Assembly: GCF_001682855.1 (NCBI RefSeq)
Contig: NZ_MAQW01000030.1
Coordinates: 55,275 to 119,274, forward strand
Direction of reading: 5' to 3'
Origin: Bacillus sp. FJAT-27264
GTDB taxonomy: Bacteria; Bacillota; Bacilli; Paenibacillales; Paenibacillaceae
Length of the DNA stretch: 64,000 nucleotides
Of the stretch, positions 17,742 through 26,489 are shown piece by piece. The position numbers and the translations under genes are program-made. Under the pieces are notes generated by a model. That model worked only from the letters and a program-made list of their open reading frames with translations. It searched no databases and had not been told where the DNA came from. How positions within the stretch are numbered: the first letter of the stretch is position 1; every line of letters begins with the position of its first letter.

Positions 17742-17771
17742 TACTAGATGCTAAATAACGGGGTGAATGAA

Positions 17772-18782
17772 TTGACAGGTGCGAAGATTACAGCTATCGG
17801 GACTTATGTTCCCACACAAAGGCTCACCAATGCCGATTTGGAGAAGATGGTAGATACCAATGATGAGTGGATCGTCCAGCGAACAGGTATCCGGGAGCGC
17901 AGAATTAGCCGCAAGGATGAATTCACCAGTGATTTATGTGTAGCTGCTGCAGAGGATTTGGCGAAGCGGTACGGAAAAAATCTTCAGGATGTAGACATGG
18001 TAATTGTCGCTACAAGCACACCTGACTTTCCTTTCCCCTCCGTAGCTGCCTTGATACAGAATCGCCTGGGGATTTCGCAGACCGCTGGAGCCATCGATCT
18101 GAGTGCAGCTTGTGCCGGATTTGTCTACGGACTGCATATGGCCAATGGTCTTGTGGCTTCCGGCCTGCATCGCAAGGTGCTGGTGCTGGGTGCGGATTCT
18201 CTTTCTAAAATAACAGATTACAGTGACCGCAGTACTTGTATCCTATTCGGTGACGGAGCTGGAGCGGTACTTGTGGAAAGCGGGGCCAGTTCTAGCGGCT
18301 TCCTCGGCTTTCATATGGGAAGTGACGGCAGCGGTGGGCATCATGTATACCGTACAGGGCTGTCCTCCAAAATTGAAGATATCGAGCTTGTGGATACCAA
18401 GCTGCTTGTGCAGAATGGGCGGGAAGTGTTCCGCTGGGCAGTTCGGACCGTACCACAGGGTGTGGAACAATTATTGGCCAAAGCAGGGACGACTCTTGCA
18501 AAAGTGGACTGGTTTATTCCACACAGCGCTAACCTGCGGATGATCGAGCCGATTTGTGAGCGGATGAATTTCCCGCTGGAGCAGGCGCTGTACAGTCTCG
18601 TTCATTTCGGTAACACTTCTGCTGCTTCTATCCCGTTGGCGCTTGATCTGGGCATCCGGGAAGGCAAGGTCCAGAACGGCCAGACCGTCCTCATGTACGG
18701 TTTTGGCGCAGGGCTGACGCAGATAGGACAATTAGTGAAGCTGGAGCTCGATGAACAAGTAGCTGATCCTACGCCATTGTAA
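17772..18782 (+). CDS. fabH: beta-ketoacyl-ACP synthase III
   Basis: A 336-residue KASIII that condenses acyl-CoA with malonyl-ACP to start type II fatty-acid synthesis in the cytoplasm. The catalytic triad is visible: Cys114 ('LSAACAGFVYG'), His251 ('FIPHSAN') and Asn281 ('HFGNTSAAS'). Other landmarks are 'TNDEWIVQRTGIRERR' and 'GDGAGAVLVE'. TTG 17772 is preferred because GGGGTGA lies six bases upstream and it gives the usual family N-terminus; the ATG at 17748 has no such site. The FapR-type operator links it to the malonyl-CoA-responsive lipid regulon. Many Bacillales have two fabH copies, and this appears to be a stand-alone one, as no other fab genes adjoin. Confidence 0.93.
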   Translation: MTGAKITAIGTYVPTQRLTNADLEKMVDTNDEWIVQRTGIRERRISRKDEFTSDLCVAAAEDLAKRYGKNLQDVDMVIVATSTPDFPFPSVAALIQNRLGISQTAGAIDLSAACAGFVYGLHMANGLVASGLHRKVLVLGADSLSKITDYSDRSTCILFGDGAGAVLVESGASSSGFLGFHMGSDGSGGHHVYRTGLSSKIEDIELVDTKLLVQNGREVFRWAVRTVPQGVEQLLAKAGTTLAKVDWFIPHSANLRMIEPICERMNFPLEQALYSLVHFGNTSAASIPLALDLGIREGKVQNGQTVLMYGFGAGLTQIGQLVKLELDEQVADPTPL

Positions 18783-18842
18783 GGTGATGCTGTTTTAAAA
18801 AGCGCAGAGGGAGCTATTCTGCCCCCTCCAGCACTACATAGA

Positions 18843-18887
18843 CAAACAGCCTGCCCTCGCATGTATCATGCTGGGGCAGGCTGTTTG
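18843..18887. terminator. bidirectional terminator between fabH and LacI-type gene
   Basis: CAAACAGCCTGCCC (18843-18856) is exactly complementary to GGGCAGGCTGTTTG (18874-18887). It lies between convergent genes. Confidence 0.75.
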
Positions 18888-18930
18888 GCATTGCCGCCGC
18901 TAATTCTCCCGGCTGGCGATGAAAGAGAGG

Positions 18931-19959
18931 TCATCCTTGATCGTGCAGGTGACTGCCACAGGATTCGCGGACGATGAGTGCCGGCTCCACAACGAAGGAG
19001 CCGCCCTCGGACTGATTGTTGATCATGTCGTAGAGCATATGAGCGGCGAGAATCCCGAGCCGTTCTTTGTTCTGACGGATCGTCGTCAGCGTTGGCGTCG
19101 TATATTTGCAGGCTTCAATGTCGTCGCAGCCTACCATAGCGATGTCCTCAGGTATGCGTAATCCATGTTCCTTCAAAGCACGGATCGCGCCGAGCGCCAA
19201 CAGGTCGGAGGCAGCGAAAATGGCCTTCGGCAAAGGGCCGGATTGAATCAATTTCTGCATGGCGTCATAGCCGCTAGGCTCGAAGAAATCGTCGCCATGG
19301 ACGAACCAGTTCTCGTTGATATTCATGCCGAAGCCCTCAATGGCTTTAACATATCCAGCTTCCCGCTGGTTAGAGATATCTGAATTGGCTGTGCTTCCGA
19401 TAAAACCAAGCTCCCGGTAGCCAAGCAGGTAGAAATGCTCGACAACCTTGGAGGAGATCTGATAGTTATCCGAGGTCACGTAGCCCGATTTTTTACCCTT
19501 CAGCTCCAGATCTACCCCGATACAAGGAATGCTACTCATATCGAGTTCCTGAATGGCCGGTTCCATATGTTCTCCTGAAATGATCACACAGCCGTCTACA
19601 TGAAAATGAACACAGCGGGAATAGTAATCGCCGCCGCTTAAGAATTTCTCATTGGAAAAGAAGATCAGATCATAGCCGAGCACACCCATCTGTTTCTTGA
19701 AGGCGTTGAGCACGGCGAGAAAAAAGGGATGGGTGAAATCAACATTCAGCTCCCCGGCAAAAATAACACCGATCAGGCTGGATTTCTTCGTAGCCAGCGT
19801 CTTGGCGGAGTTGGAAGGGGAGTACCCGGTTTGTTCGATGATCTCCATCACTCGTTGCTTCGTTTTTTCGGAGACATCCGGGTAATTATTCATGATTTTG
19901 GATACCGTTGAGACCGATACGCCGGCCATTTCGGCAATCTTTTTGATGTTCAACTGCAA
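18931..19959 (-). CDS. LacI-family transcriptional regulator
   Basis: A 342-residue LacI/GalR regulator. The helix-turn-helix is at about residues 4-24 ('IKKIAEMAGVSVSTVSKIMNN'), the hinge at about 46-57 ('SPSNSAKTLATKKS'), and the effector domain has 'LIGVIFAGEL', 'VDGCVIISG', 'AIFAASDLLALGAIRAL' and 'AMVGCDDIEACKYTTPTLTTI'. Start TTG 19959 is chosen: GGAGGGTGG lies eight bases upstream and the protein then begins at the DNA-binding domain, as in its family. The longer frame to 20115 runs through the promoter region. No sugar genes adjoin it on this strand, so its targets are unknown. Confidence 0.88.
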   Translation of the reverse strand: MQLNIKKIAEMAGVSVSTVSKIMNNYPDVSEKTKQRVMEIIEQTGYSPSNSAKTLATKKSSLIGVIFAGELNVDFTHPFFLAVLNAFKKQMGVLGYDLIFFSNEKFLSGGDYYSRCVHFHVDGCVIISGEHMEPAIQELDMSSIPCIGVDLELKGKKSGYVTSDNYQISSKVVEHFYLLGYRELGFIGSTANSDISNQREAGYVKAIEGFGMNINENWFVHGDDFFEPSGYDAMQKLIQSGPLPKAIFAASDLLALGAIRALKEHGLRIPEDIAMVGCDDIEACKYTTPTLTTIRQNKERLGILAAHMLYDMINNQSEGGSFVVEPALIVRESCGSHLHDQG

Positions 19960-20007
19960 TGAAAAAGCCACCCTCCGGCTATAAATAAAAATCTGAAAAG
20001 GGCTGGA

Positions 20008-20021
20008 TGCCAGCGCTTTCT
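20008..20021. promoter_or_regulatory. cre-like / LacI-type operator candidate
   Basis: TGCCAGCGCTTTCT matches 12 of 14 positions of the CcpA cre consensus and contains the palindromic core AGCGCT. It lies about 50 bases upstream of the LacI-type gene start, so it may be an autoregulatory site or a catabolite-control site. Confidence 0.35.
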
Positions 20022-20160
20022 TTAATCGCATTTTTAAGTAAAATCTGGCACGAAAACAATTATATTTAAGTTTATGCTGAATGCCAAGGCAAGTCAAACG
20101 ATAATGTTGGACCAATGAACAAAGTATACTTTTACAAAAGCTGGATCACGCACCTGCTAC

Positions 20161-20213
20161 AAAAAAAAAGAGGTTCCTGCACAGCCATACATAAACTGGC
20201 CGACAAGAACCCC
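20161..20213 (-). terminator. terminator of gbsR
   Basis: On the minus strand AGGGGTTC and GAACCTCT, with an inner CCAG/TGGC stem, form a hairpin followed by nine T. Confidence 0.75.
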
Positions 20214-20230
20214 TAACAATTGTGGTCGTG

Positions 20231-20788
20231 CTATGTTTCTTTAGGGATCAAATCGAAGATTTTACCACTTTCCAGTGCTTCGATCAGCTTTAGCAGCCAG
20301 CGGTAATACTTGACCGCCTCTCCGATCTTCTCCTCGTCGTTGTCCAGCAGCTTCAGCAGCTCTGCGTCATCGCTGTACTCTGCCTTCATATCCTTGATTT
20401 CATTCATGGATTTGGAAAGGGCATTCATGTTGCCCTCAACGGCTTTTCTCCATTTAATTGAGAAGTAATCGCTGAAATTCTGATGCCAGTCTGGAACCAC
20501 CTCGAATAAATCCTTACGTGTGCCTTTTCCCCATACTTTATCAATCATTTTGAGGTCGAGCAGGGTACGGACGCCTGTACTCATGGAAGTCTTGCTCATC
20601 CCCATAGTTTTACTAAGCTCGTCCAGCGTTACCGGACCCTGATTAAAGTACATATACCCGTATAAATGCCCTATAGACAGGGTGATACCGTATAAGTCCA
20701 TATTTTTACCGATGGAATCAATGACTCGTTCCCGGGCTTTGCTGATTTTCTCGATTTGTTCGGGCGCAAGCCCTTCTAAATCATTCAT
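20231..20788 (-). CDS. gbsR: GbsR/MarR-family regulator of glycine betaine genes
   Basis: A 185-residue winged-helix regulator of the GbsR family. Visible features are 'GITLSIGHLYGYMYFNQGPVTLDELSKTMGMSKTSMSTGVRTLLDLKMIDKVWGKGTRKDLFEV' (about residues 34-97), the GbsR-type helix-turn-helix, then a helical C-terminal part. GbsR in Bacillus is a choline-sensing repressor of glycine betaine synthesis and choline import genes. The divergent neighbour is a betaine ABC transporter, which supports a role in osmoprotectant control. ATG 20788 is preceded by AGGAGGG. A candidate promoter on the minus strand (TTTACT, 18 bases, TACAAT) lies upstream. Confidence 0.88.
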   Translation of the reverse strand: MNDLEGLAPEQIEKISKARERVIDSIGKNMDLYGITLSIGHLYGYMYFNQGPVTLDELSKTMGMSKTSMSTGVRTLLDLKMIDKVWGKGTRKDLFEVVPDWHQNFSDYFSIKWRKAVEGNMNALSKSMNEIKDMKAEYSDDAELLKLLDNDEEKIGEAVKYYRWLLKLIEALESGKIFDLIPKET

Positions 20789-20965
20789 GATGTCCCTCCT
20801 GAGGATTAGGCTAATAGACTGCAAACCTCTACTGTGTATTGTAATCAAATCATGGTTAATAAGTAAAGAATTCGAGACGAAAGGAATATGGCGTAAAACA
20901 GAGTATTCTTTGCGTATAGTTTGTAAAGTTAAAACTGTACACTAAATTTTATCCGAATATGCGCT

Positions 20966-20995
20966 TTGCATCTTTTTTCATAAGTCCGGTAGACT
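20966..20995 (+). promoter_or_regulatory. candidate promoter of the betaine transporter operon
   Basis: TTGCAT (20966-20971), 18-base spacer, TAGACT (20990-20995). It is 47 bases upstream of the ATPase start in the divergent gap with gbsR. Confidence 0.4.
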
Positions 20996-21042
20996 ATTAG
21001 AAGTGAACTAACCCGATACAGAAACGGGAGAAGGAGGTCAGC

Positions 21043-22239
21043 ATGCCTATTATAGAGGTGAAACAGCTAACCAAAGTATTCGGTCATGATGCGGGGCGTG
21101 CGCTTCCATTATTAGAACAAGGGTGGTCCAAAGAGAAGATCGCTCAGGAAGTAAAGCTGACTGTCGGTGTCAATAAGGCCGAATTCAGTATTGAAGAAGG
21201 AGAAATATTCGTCATTATGGGGTTGTCAGGCAGTGGTAAATCAACCCTGGTTCGTTTGTTGAACCGTTTGATTGAGCCTACTGGGGGGCAAGTTCTTTTT
21301 AAAGGGAACGATGTGGTTGGGATGAACCCCGAGCAGCTTCGGCAGTTCCGGCGCAAGAATATCGGTATGGTATTCCAGAAGTTTGCGTTGTTCCCGCACC
21401 GGACGGTGCTGGCGAATGCGGAGTATGGCCTTGAAGTGCAGGGCGTGGAGAAAAAGAAAAGAACCGAGCTCGCCATGCAGGCCCTGGAACTCGTCGGTCT
21501 GAAAGGCTGGGAGCATCATCGCCCGGATCAGCTCAGCGGCGGGATGCAGCAACGGGTTGGTTTGGCCCGCGGGCTAGCCAATGATCCAGACATTCTGCTC
21601 ATGGATGAGGCGTTTAGCGCCCTTGATCCACTGATCCGCAAGGATATGCAGCAGGAACTGTTGGAGCTTCAGGCCCGAGTGAAGAAGACGATTGTGTTCA
21701 TCACGCATGATCTGGATGAGGCCCTGCGGATTGGTGACCGGATCGCGCTGATGAAGGATGGCGTCATTGTGCAGATTGGTACACCAGAAGAAATTCTGAT
21801 CCAGCCTGCTAATAAATACGTGGAACGTTTTGTGGAGGATGTGGATCTGTCCAAGGTACTGACCGCTGCGCATGTGATGCGCCAGCCAGAGATGGTCAGA
21901 CCTGAGCGTGGTCCCCGTGTGGCGCTGCAATTAATGCGCGATAGTGGCGTGTCCAGTCTATATGTTGCAGATAAAGAAATGAAGCTCCAAGGTGTTGTTA
22001 CGGCCGAAGATGCGGCCCAAGCGATTAAAGAGAATAAAACAATACTTGAAGTGCTGCGGCGGGAAATCCCCCGTGTGCACCCCGATACTTTGCTCAATGA
22101 TTTGTTCGAGCTGATGTCGGAGACACATTTGCCGGTAGCTGTAGTGGATGAAACCGATCGACTCAAGGGAATTGTCATTAAAGGTGCCGTTCTTTCAGCG
22201 CTTGCCGGCAACGCAGTTCCGGAAGGAGAGCACGTGTAA
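21043..22239 (+). CDS. opuAA: glycine betaine/proline ABC transporter ATPase with CBS domains
   Basis: A 398-residue ATPase of the OpuA/ProV type. Walker A 'GLSGSGKST' is at residues 60-68, the signature 'LSGGMQQRVGLARGL' about 166-180, Walker B 'ILLMDEAFSALDP' about 187-199, and the switch 'FITHDLDEA' follows. The C-terminal part (about 275-395) holds a pair of CBS domains ('VSSLYVADKEMKLQGVVT', 'THLPVAVVDETDRLKGIVI'), which in OpuA sense ionic strength at the membrane. The start has GAAGGAGG upstream. Its stop overlaps the permease start by one base, and the binding lipoprotein follows, giving a complete three-gene importer for compatible solutes. Confidence 0.95.
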   Translation: MPIIEVKQLTKVFGHDAGRALPLLEQGWSKEKIAQEVKLTVGVNKAEFSIEEGEIFVIMGLSGSGKSTLVRLLNRLIEPTGGQVLFKGNDVVGMNPEQLRQFRRKNIGMVFQKFALFPHRTVLANAEYGLEVQGVEKKKRTELAMQALELVGLKGWEHHRPDQLSGGMQQRVGLARGLANDPDILLMDEAFSALDPLIRKDMQQELLELQARVKKTIVFITHDLDEALRIGDRIALMKDGVIVQIGTPEEILIQPANKYVERFVEDVDLSKVLTAAHVMRQPEMVRPERGPRVALQLMRDSGVSSLYVADKEMKLQGVVTAEDAAQAIKENKTILEVLRREIPRVHPDTLLNDLFELMSETHLPVAVVDETDRLKGIVIKGAVLSALAGNAVPEGEHV

Positions 22240-23072
22240 TGAACATTCCTAAGATACCACTGGGACAAGGTGTTGAATGGCTCGAAAAATGGCTAACGAC
22301 CTATTTCGGTCCCGTGTTTGATGTTATACATGCAGTAATCGGCGGCATGGTGAAGGGAATCGAGAATATTCTCACGTTCCTGCCAGCGCTTGTTCTTATC
22401 GTGATTATTGCTGCCCTGGCCTACTGGATTGGCAAATGGAGAATGGCACTATTTGCAGTCATCGGCCTGCTGCTGATTGATAACCTCGGTTTATGGGGAC
22501 CTTCGATGCAGTCACTGGCGCTTGTTCTGGCCGCTTCTATTCTGGCGGTGCTGATAGGCGTTCCTATCGGCATACTATGTGCGCAGAGCAATGCGGTGAA
22601 GAATACAATTACACCTATTCTGGACTTTATGCAGACGATGCCGGCCTTTGTGTATCTTCTGCCTGCGGTATCCTTTTTCTCACTGGGTGTAGTTCCTGGT
22701 GTAATTGCTTCGATTATCTTTGCCATCCCGCCAACGATTCGATTAACGAATCTCGGGATCCGGCAAGTCTCGCCTGAACTGGTGGAGGCGGCGGATGCCT
22801 TTGGATCGACACCGTCACAGAAGCTGTTCAAGCTGCAATTGCCGATCGCGTTGCCGACGATTATGGCGGGGATTAATCAAACGATCATGCTATCTCTGTC
22901 GATGGTTGTAATCTCATCGATGATCGGTGCGCAGGGTGTTGGGGCACTGGTCTACCGTGCGGTATCGCAGGCGAAGACCGGAGCGGGCTTTGAAGCAGGG
23001 ATCGCCATCGTGGTGATTGCTATTCTGCTCGACCGCCTCACTCAAAACGCATTGAAACCAAAACAAAGATAG
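22239..23072 (+). CDS. opuAB: glycine betaine/proline ABC transporter permease
   Basis: A 277-residue permease of the ProW/OpuAB family with about six or seven helices. The region 'MQTMPAFVYLLPAVSFFSLGVVPGVIASIIFAIPPTIRLTNLGIRQV' is diagnostic, followed by the EAA-type loop 'VEAADAFGSTPSQKLFKLQLPIALP' (about residues 183-207). It begins on the last base of the ATPase gene. It works with the CBS-containing ATPase before it and the lipoprotein after it to import glycine betaine under osmotic stress. Confidence 0.95.
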   Translation: MNIPKIPLGQGVEWLEKWLTTYFGPVFDVIHAVIGGMVKGIENILTFLPALVLIVIIAALAYWIGKWRMALFAVIGLLLIDNLGLWGPSMQSLALVLAASILAVLIGVPIGILCAQSNAVKNTITPILDFMQTMPAFVYLLPAVSFFSLGVVPGVIASIIFAIPPTIRLTNLGIRQVSPELVEAADAFGSTPSQKLFKLQLPIALPTIMAGINQTIMLSLSMVVISSMIGAQGVGALVYRAVSQAKTGAGFEAGIAIVVIAILLDRLTQNALKPKQR

Positions 23073-23087
23073 GAGTGTTTCCTTATA

Positions 23088-23951
23088 ATGAAGAAAAAAA
23101 GCTTTGGATTACTGCTGACAGCCCTGTTAGTCGCGCTTCTCGCCGGATGTTCGGCAGAGGGCAACGATAAGGTGAAACTGGCTTATGTAGCCTGGGATTC
23201 GGAAATTGCCAGTACAAATGTAGTTAAGGAAGTGCTGGAATCGAAGCTCGGGGTCAATGTAGAAATGTTACAAGTGGATGCCGGACCGATGTGGGCTGGA
23301 GTGGCAGATGGCAGTGCCGATGCCATGGTTGCTGCCTGGCTGCCAGGTACGCATGCTTCCTATCTTGAAAAATACGGGAATGATATCGAGGACCTTGGCG
23401 TAAACTTGAATGGAACAAAGGTTGGGCTTGCCGTTCCGGCATATATGAATATCCAATCGATTGAGGATTTGAAGAGTGCCGAGGCCGGTGCCGAACTGGA
23501 TCATAAGATTATAGGTATTGAGCCGGGTGCGGGAATTATGACCACTACGGAAAAAGCGATGGAGTCCTACGGACTTGGTGATTATACGCTGGTGGAGAGC
23601 TCTTCTGCCGCAATGGCGCAGGAACTGCAAAAAGCTTATAACAACAAAAAGCCTATCGTCGTGACTGGCTGGACACCGCACTGGATGTTTGCCAATATGG
23701 ATCTCCGGTATTTGGAGGATCCGAAGAATGTGTATGGCGGAGATGAACAAATCCATACGATGGTCCGCAAAGGCTTGAAGGATGATATGCCGAAGGTCTA
23801 CAAGTTCCTCGATCAATTCGAGTGGACACCGGAGGATATGGCTGAGGTTATGGTTCAGATTCAGGGCGGCAAGTCTCCTGAAGAGGCGGCCAAGGCTTGG
23901 GTAGAGAGTAATCCCGATAAAGTAGCAACCTGGACAGCAGGGATCGAATAA
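23088..23951 (+). CDS. opuAC: glycine betaine-binding lipoprotein
   Basis: A 287-residue substrate-binding lipoprotein with signal peptide and lipobox 'LLAGC' (Cys near residue 21). The mature domain is of the OpuAC type: 'KLAYVAWDSEIASTNVVKEVLE', 'DAMVAAWLPGTHASYLEKYG', 'IGIEPGAGIM' and 'PIVVTGWTPHWMFANMDLRYLEDPK'. Trp residues in these motifs (for example 'AWLPGTH' and 'GWTPHWMF') normally form the aromatic cage that holds the trimethylammonium group. It lies 15 bases after the permease and ends the operon with a terminator. Confidence 0.94.
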   Translation: MKKKSFGLLLTALLVALLAGCSAEGNDKVKLAYVAWDSEIASTNVVKEVLESKLGVNVEMLQVDAGPMWAGVADGSADAMVAAWLPGTHASYLEKYGNDIEDLGVNLNGTKVGLAVPAYMNIQSIEDLKSAEAGAELDHKIIGIEPGAGIMTTTEKAMESYGLGDYTLVESSSAAMAQELQKAYNNKKPIVVTGWTPHWMFANMDLRYLEDPKNVYGGDEQIHTMVRKGLKDDMPKVYKFLDQFEWTPEDMAEVMVQIQGGKSPEEAAKAWVESNPDKVATWTAGIE

Positions 23952-24068
23952 CTGTTTTTGCAGATATTTTGAAGATGTGCTATGATAAAAATCAATAGAT
24001 ACAATTTTGTAACCTTTGTAGAATGACTGTTCCTGACATGTAATCTATATATCACGTTATATTCAATA

Positions 24069-24092
24069 AACACCCCGTAAAGGGGTGTTTTT
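24069..24092 (+). terminator. terminator of the betaine transporter operon
   Basis: AACACCCC (24069-24076) pairs with GGGGTGTT (24082-24089), followed by T. Confidence 0.9.
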
Positions 24093-24186
24093 CTTGGGAA
24101 TGTGTTTTGAAGTAACAGCTTTTTCAAGGGAATTGATCGTATTTAAGGATGCAGCCTGTAAGGAGTCATGAGAGGAGAATACTCCA

Positions 24187-24798
24187 TTGACAGAGATAAT
24201 AAATTCATGGATAGATTGGCTGCTGCAAACCCTTGGCTTGACCGGGCCTTACATCTTGCTCGTTACGATCCCGCTGACCCTGCTGCAAAGCCTATTTGGT
24301 TTTTTCCCTCTTGCCATTCTGATTGTACTGCATGTATCGGTATTTGATGTGATTGGCGGAATGCTGATCAGTTGGCTGGCATGCAATCTGGGTGGAATCT
24401 TGGTGTATTTTCTGTGCCGGCGGTATCTATTCGACTGGTTTGACCGCAAATGGAGAAAGAAGCTGAAGCGTTACGATAAATGGCAGCGGAATATGGATCG
24501 TTACGGCATTTGGACCCTTGTGCTGCTGCGCACCATTCCCATTATCCCAAGCAATATCATCAATCTGATGTCGGCGGTCTCGCCGCTTTCTACGGCCTCA
24601 TTCATTTGGGGAACAGTGCTCGGTAACCTATCCTATATCTGGCTGTTCGGGACGCTCAGTTCTACGCTGATTGTGCCCAAAGAAGAGTGGGGCGTCTACT
24701 TGACCTGGTATTCGGTGTTCATGGTCGTTCTGATCGCTGTTTTTGTCAGAAGGCACTGGGATCATCTGCAGGAAGATAAACGTAGCCGTATGGGCTGA
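24187..24798 (+). CDS. VTT-domain membrane protein (TVP38/TMEM64 or DedA-like)
   Basis: A 203-residue membrane protein with about five hydrophobic segments. The VTT signature is seen in 'FGFFPLAILIVLHVSVFDVIGGMLISWLACNLGGILVYFLCRRYLF' (about residues 36-80), with 'YGIWTLVLLRTIPIIPSNIINLMSAVSPLS' (about 104-133) containing the conserved 'R.IP..P....N..aG'-like stretch. Relatives are thought to move or scramble lipids such as undecaprenyl phosphate. Start TTG 24187 is nine bases after AGAGGAG. It is a single gene with terminators on both sides. Confidence 0.85.
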   Translation: MTEIINSWIDWLLQTLGLTGPYILLVTIPLTLLQSLFGFFPLAILIVLHVSVFDVIGGMLISWLACNLGGILVYFLCRRYLFDWFDRKWRKKLKRYDKWQRNMDRYGIWTLVLLRTIPIIPSNIINLMSAVSPLSTASFIWGTVLGNLSYIWLFGTLSSTLIVPKEEWGVYLTWYSVFMVVLIAVFVRRHWDHLQEDKRSRMG

Positions 24799-24840
24799 GA
24801 ACGATTAGAGTAGGATCAGAGGATTGGCCTATGTCAAAAT

Positions 24841-24888
24841 GAAGAAGAACGTTATCCCGCAGGTCTAGCGGGTGACGTTCTTCTTTTT
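24841..24888 (+). terminator. intrinsic terminator after the VTT protein
   Basis: GAAGAAGAACGT... pairs with ACGTTCTTCTT around a CCCGC/GCGGG inner stem, followed by TTTTT; it could act in both directions. Confidence 0.9.
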
Positions 24889-24958
24889 TGTCCCGCTCCC
24901 GAATATCTTATACTAAGCGGCGGCTTGACCGCCGGGCCAGGCGGGAGGGATAAACGCA

Positions 24959-26053
24959 ATGGGCAGAAATAAAAAATGGGGGAGCCGGCGGATCCGAGTG
25001 CCCGACTTCGGCCGCATGCGGCTTCCCAAAATCAGCTGGGACGGTATTCCACGTACGACAGGAAGAAGATCGGCCTTTAAGGCACGGCCCAGTAAAACGA
25101 CGACCATCCGGCCGCAGTCTGCACGATTTGAGGCCAAGCGGAGCAGGCGTCCTGCAAAATTATTCAGCCGTGGGGAACGGCAACCATCATCCAGTGCAGG
25201 CAACCGGGGAAAGTCAGGTAGCAGGCGAAAATTGTGGTTGATCCTCTCGTTGTTGCTTCTGCTCGGATTATTCCAGAGCATCCGTTATGTGGAGCAGCAT
25301 TTGAAGCCCCCCATCGTGCATCTGGCACAGATTCGCGTCAAGCAGATCGCTACAGAATCCATCAACAAAGCCATCACTTCCCAGGTAGCCAGCGGTGGAA
25401 ATGCCGAAGAGCTGATTGACTGGAAGACAGACAAAAACGGCAAAATATCGGGATTCATGCTGAATTACGCCGAACATATGAGAATTACCTCGCAAGCAGC
25501 AACTGTCATTCAATCCACCTTGCAGGAATTGCATAACAAGCGGGAGCGGATTCCGCTCGGGCAGGCGCTGGGGAGCCCACTGATTGCATCCTTCGGTCCG
25601 GACATTCCCATTACGATTGAACCGCAGGGCGCAGTCAAGGTAGAACTGGCTACACGTCAGAAAAATGCCGGAATCAACATGATTCTGGTAGAGGTCTATA
25701 TCCATATCGTGACCGAGGTAGCCGTTGTCATTCCGTTTGATATGCAGCCACAGGTGGTGGATACAGAGATTCCTGTCTCCTATCTGATGGTTGTAGGAGA
25801 TGTACCGATGTATTACTATGACAATCAAGGCCAGCCTGTCGGGCAAAACGGCAGCAGTGCACCTGGCATTGCTATTCCGGCGCCGCAAATTAGCGGGGAG
25901 AAGGAAGATGCTGGCGTTCAGGGTAACGAGAATAGCAGCAGTGTGGATGCCGGTAACCCTGTCCATACGGCTATTCCGGAGATCAGCGGGAGTGGCAGTG
26001 CACCAGTTAATAACAACAGCGGTGTGAGTAGCGGTACAATAAATTCGCATTGA
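24959..26053 (+). CDS. yunB: sporulation protein YunB
   Basis: A 364-residue protein with a long basic N-terminal region (about 1-92, Arg/Lys/Ser rich), one membrane helix (about 93-104, 'LWLILSLLLLLGLFQSI'), and the conserved YunB domain (about 118-280: 'QIRVKQIATESINKAI', 'ITIEPQGAVKVELATRQKNAGINMILVEVYIHIVTEVAVVIPF', 'VPVSYLMVVGDVP'-like stretch). A low-complexity Ser/Asn/Gly tail follows (290-364). YunB is mother-cell-expressed and needed for efficient spore formation in Bacillus. The N-terminal and C-terminal extensions are longer than in B. subtilis. GGGAGGG lies nine bases before the start. The LytH-like peptidase, lipA and yutD downstream reproduce a conserved Bacillales neighbourhood. 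Confidence 0.9.
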   Translation: MGRNKKWGSRRIRVPDFGRMRLPKISWDGIPRTTGRRSAFKARPSKTTTIRPQSARFEAKRSRRPAKLFSRGERQPSSSAGNRGKSGSRRKLWLILSLLLLLGLFQSIRYVEQHLKPPIVHLAQIRVKQIATESINKAITSQVASGGNAEELIDWKTDKNGKISGFMLNYAEHMRITSQAATVIQSTLQELHNKRERIPLGQALGSPLIASFGPDIPITIEPQGAVKVELATRQKNAGINMILVEVYIHIVTEVAVVIPFDMQPQVVDTEIPVSYLMVVGDVPMYYYDNQGQPVGQNGSSAPGIAIPAPQISGEKEDAGVQGNENSSSVDAGNPVHTAIPEISGSGSAPVNNNSGVSSGTINSH

Positions 26054-26130
26054 TACAGAAACGAACTATGGCATTTCCGTTTCATTAATCGTCTTAACAC
26101 TGAAAATGCGGGGTTCCTCCACAACTAGAA

Positions 26131-26341
26131 GCATTTATGTACCTTATTTTTCGTCAAAATAAGTAAAAAAGAGAAATAAGTGCATTTATGCACCTTATTT
26201 TTTAGAAAAGCACGATGGAGGGGATGTTCTGGAAGATTTAAGGTACAGTATTGCACTTAATATCCACTAACCCTTATCTGAGGAGGAATTAAGGTACGAA
26301 AATGCCGTTAATTACAATGCGCTTTAGATAGTGCACTAAAG
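26131..26341. repeat. cluster of degenerate short palindromes
   Basis: The gene-free gap 26054-26489 holds five related or palindromic units. Two are minus-oriented copies of GCATTTATG(T/C)ACCTTATTT (26131 and 26182, spaced 51 bases). Two are plus-oriented TTAAGGTAC...TTAA units (about 26238-26260 and 26289-26311). The last is CTTTAG...CTAAAG (26322-26341). The unit at 26174-26203 folds as a hairpin followed by T and could terminate yunB transcription. Confidence 0.6.
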
Positions 26342-26489
26342 TGACGGATAGTCATGTCATTAGCACGCTGACCATAGAAAAGCCACAGACCGCCTATTCG
26401 GCGGTCTGTTTGGCGTTGTGCATAGAAAATAAAGGGAAAACACAAGCTATGATCATATTGACCAAAAACCAAGGAAAAGAGGGAGCGTT

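Noticed and set aside
18919..19383. Plus-strand ORFs opposite the LacI-type gene
   Set aside because: They are antisense shadows of a well-supported regulator gene.
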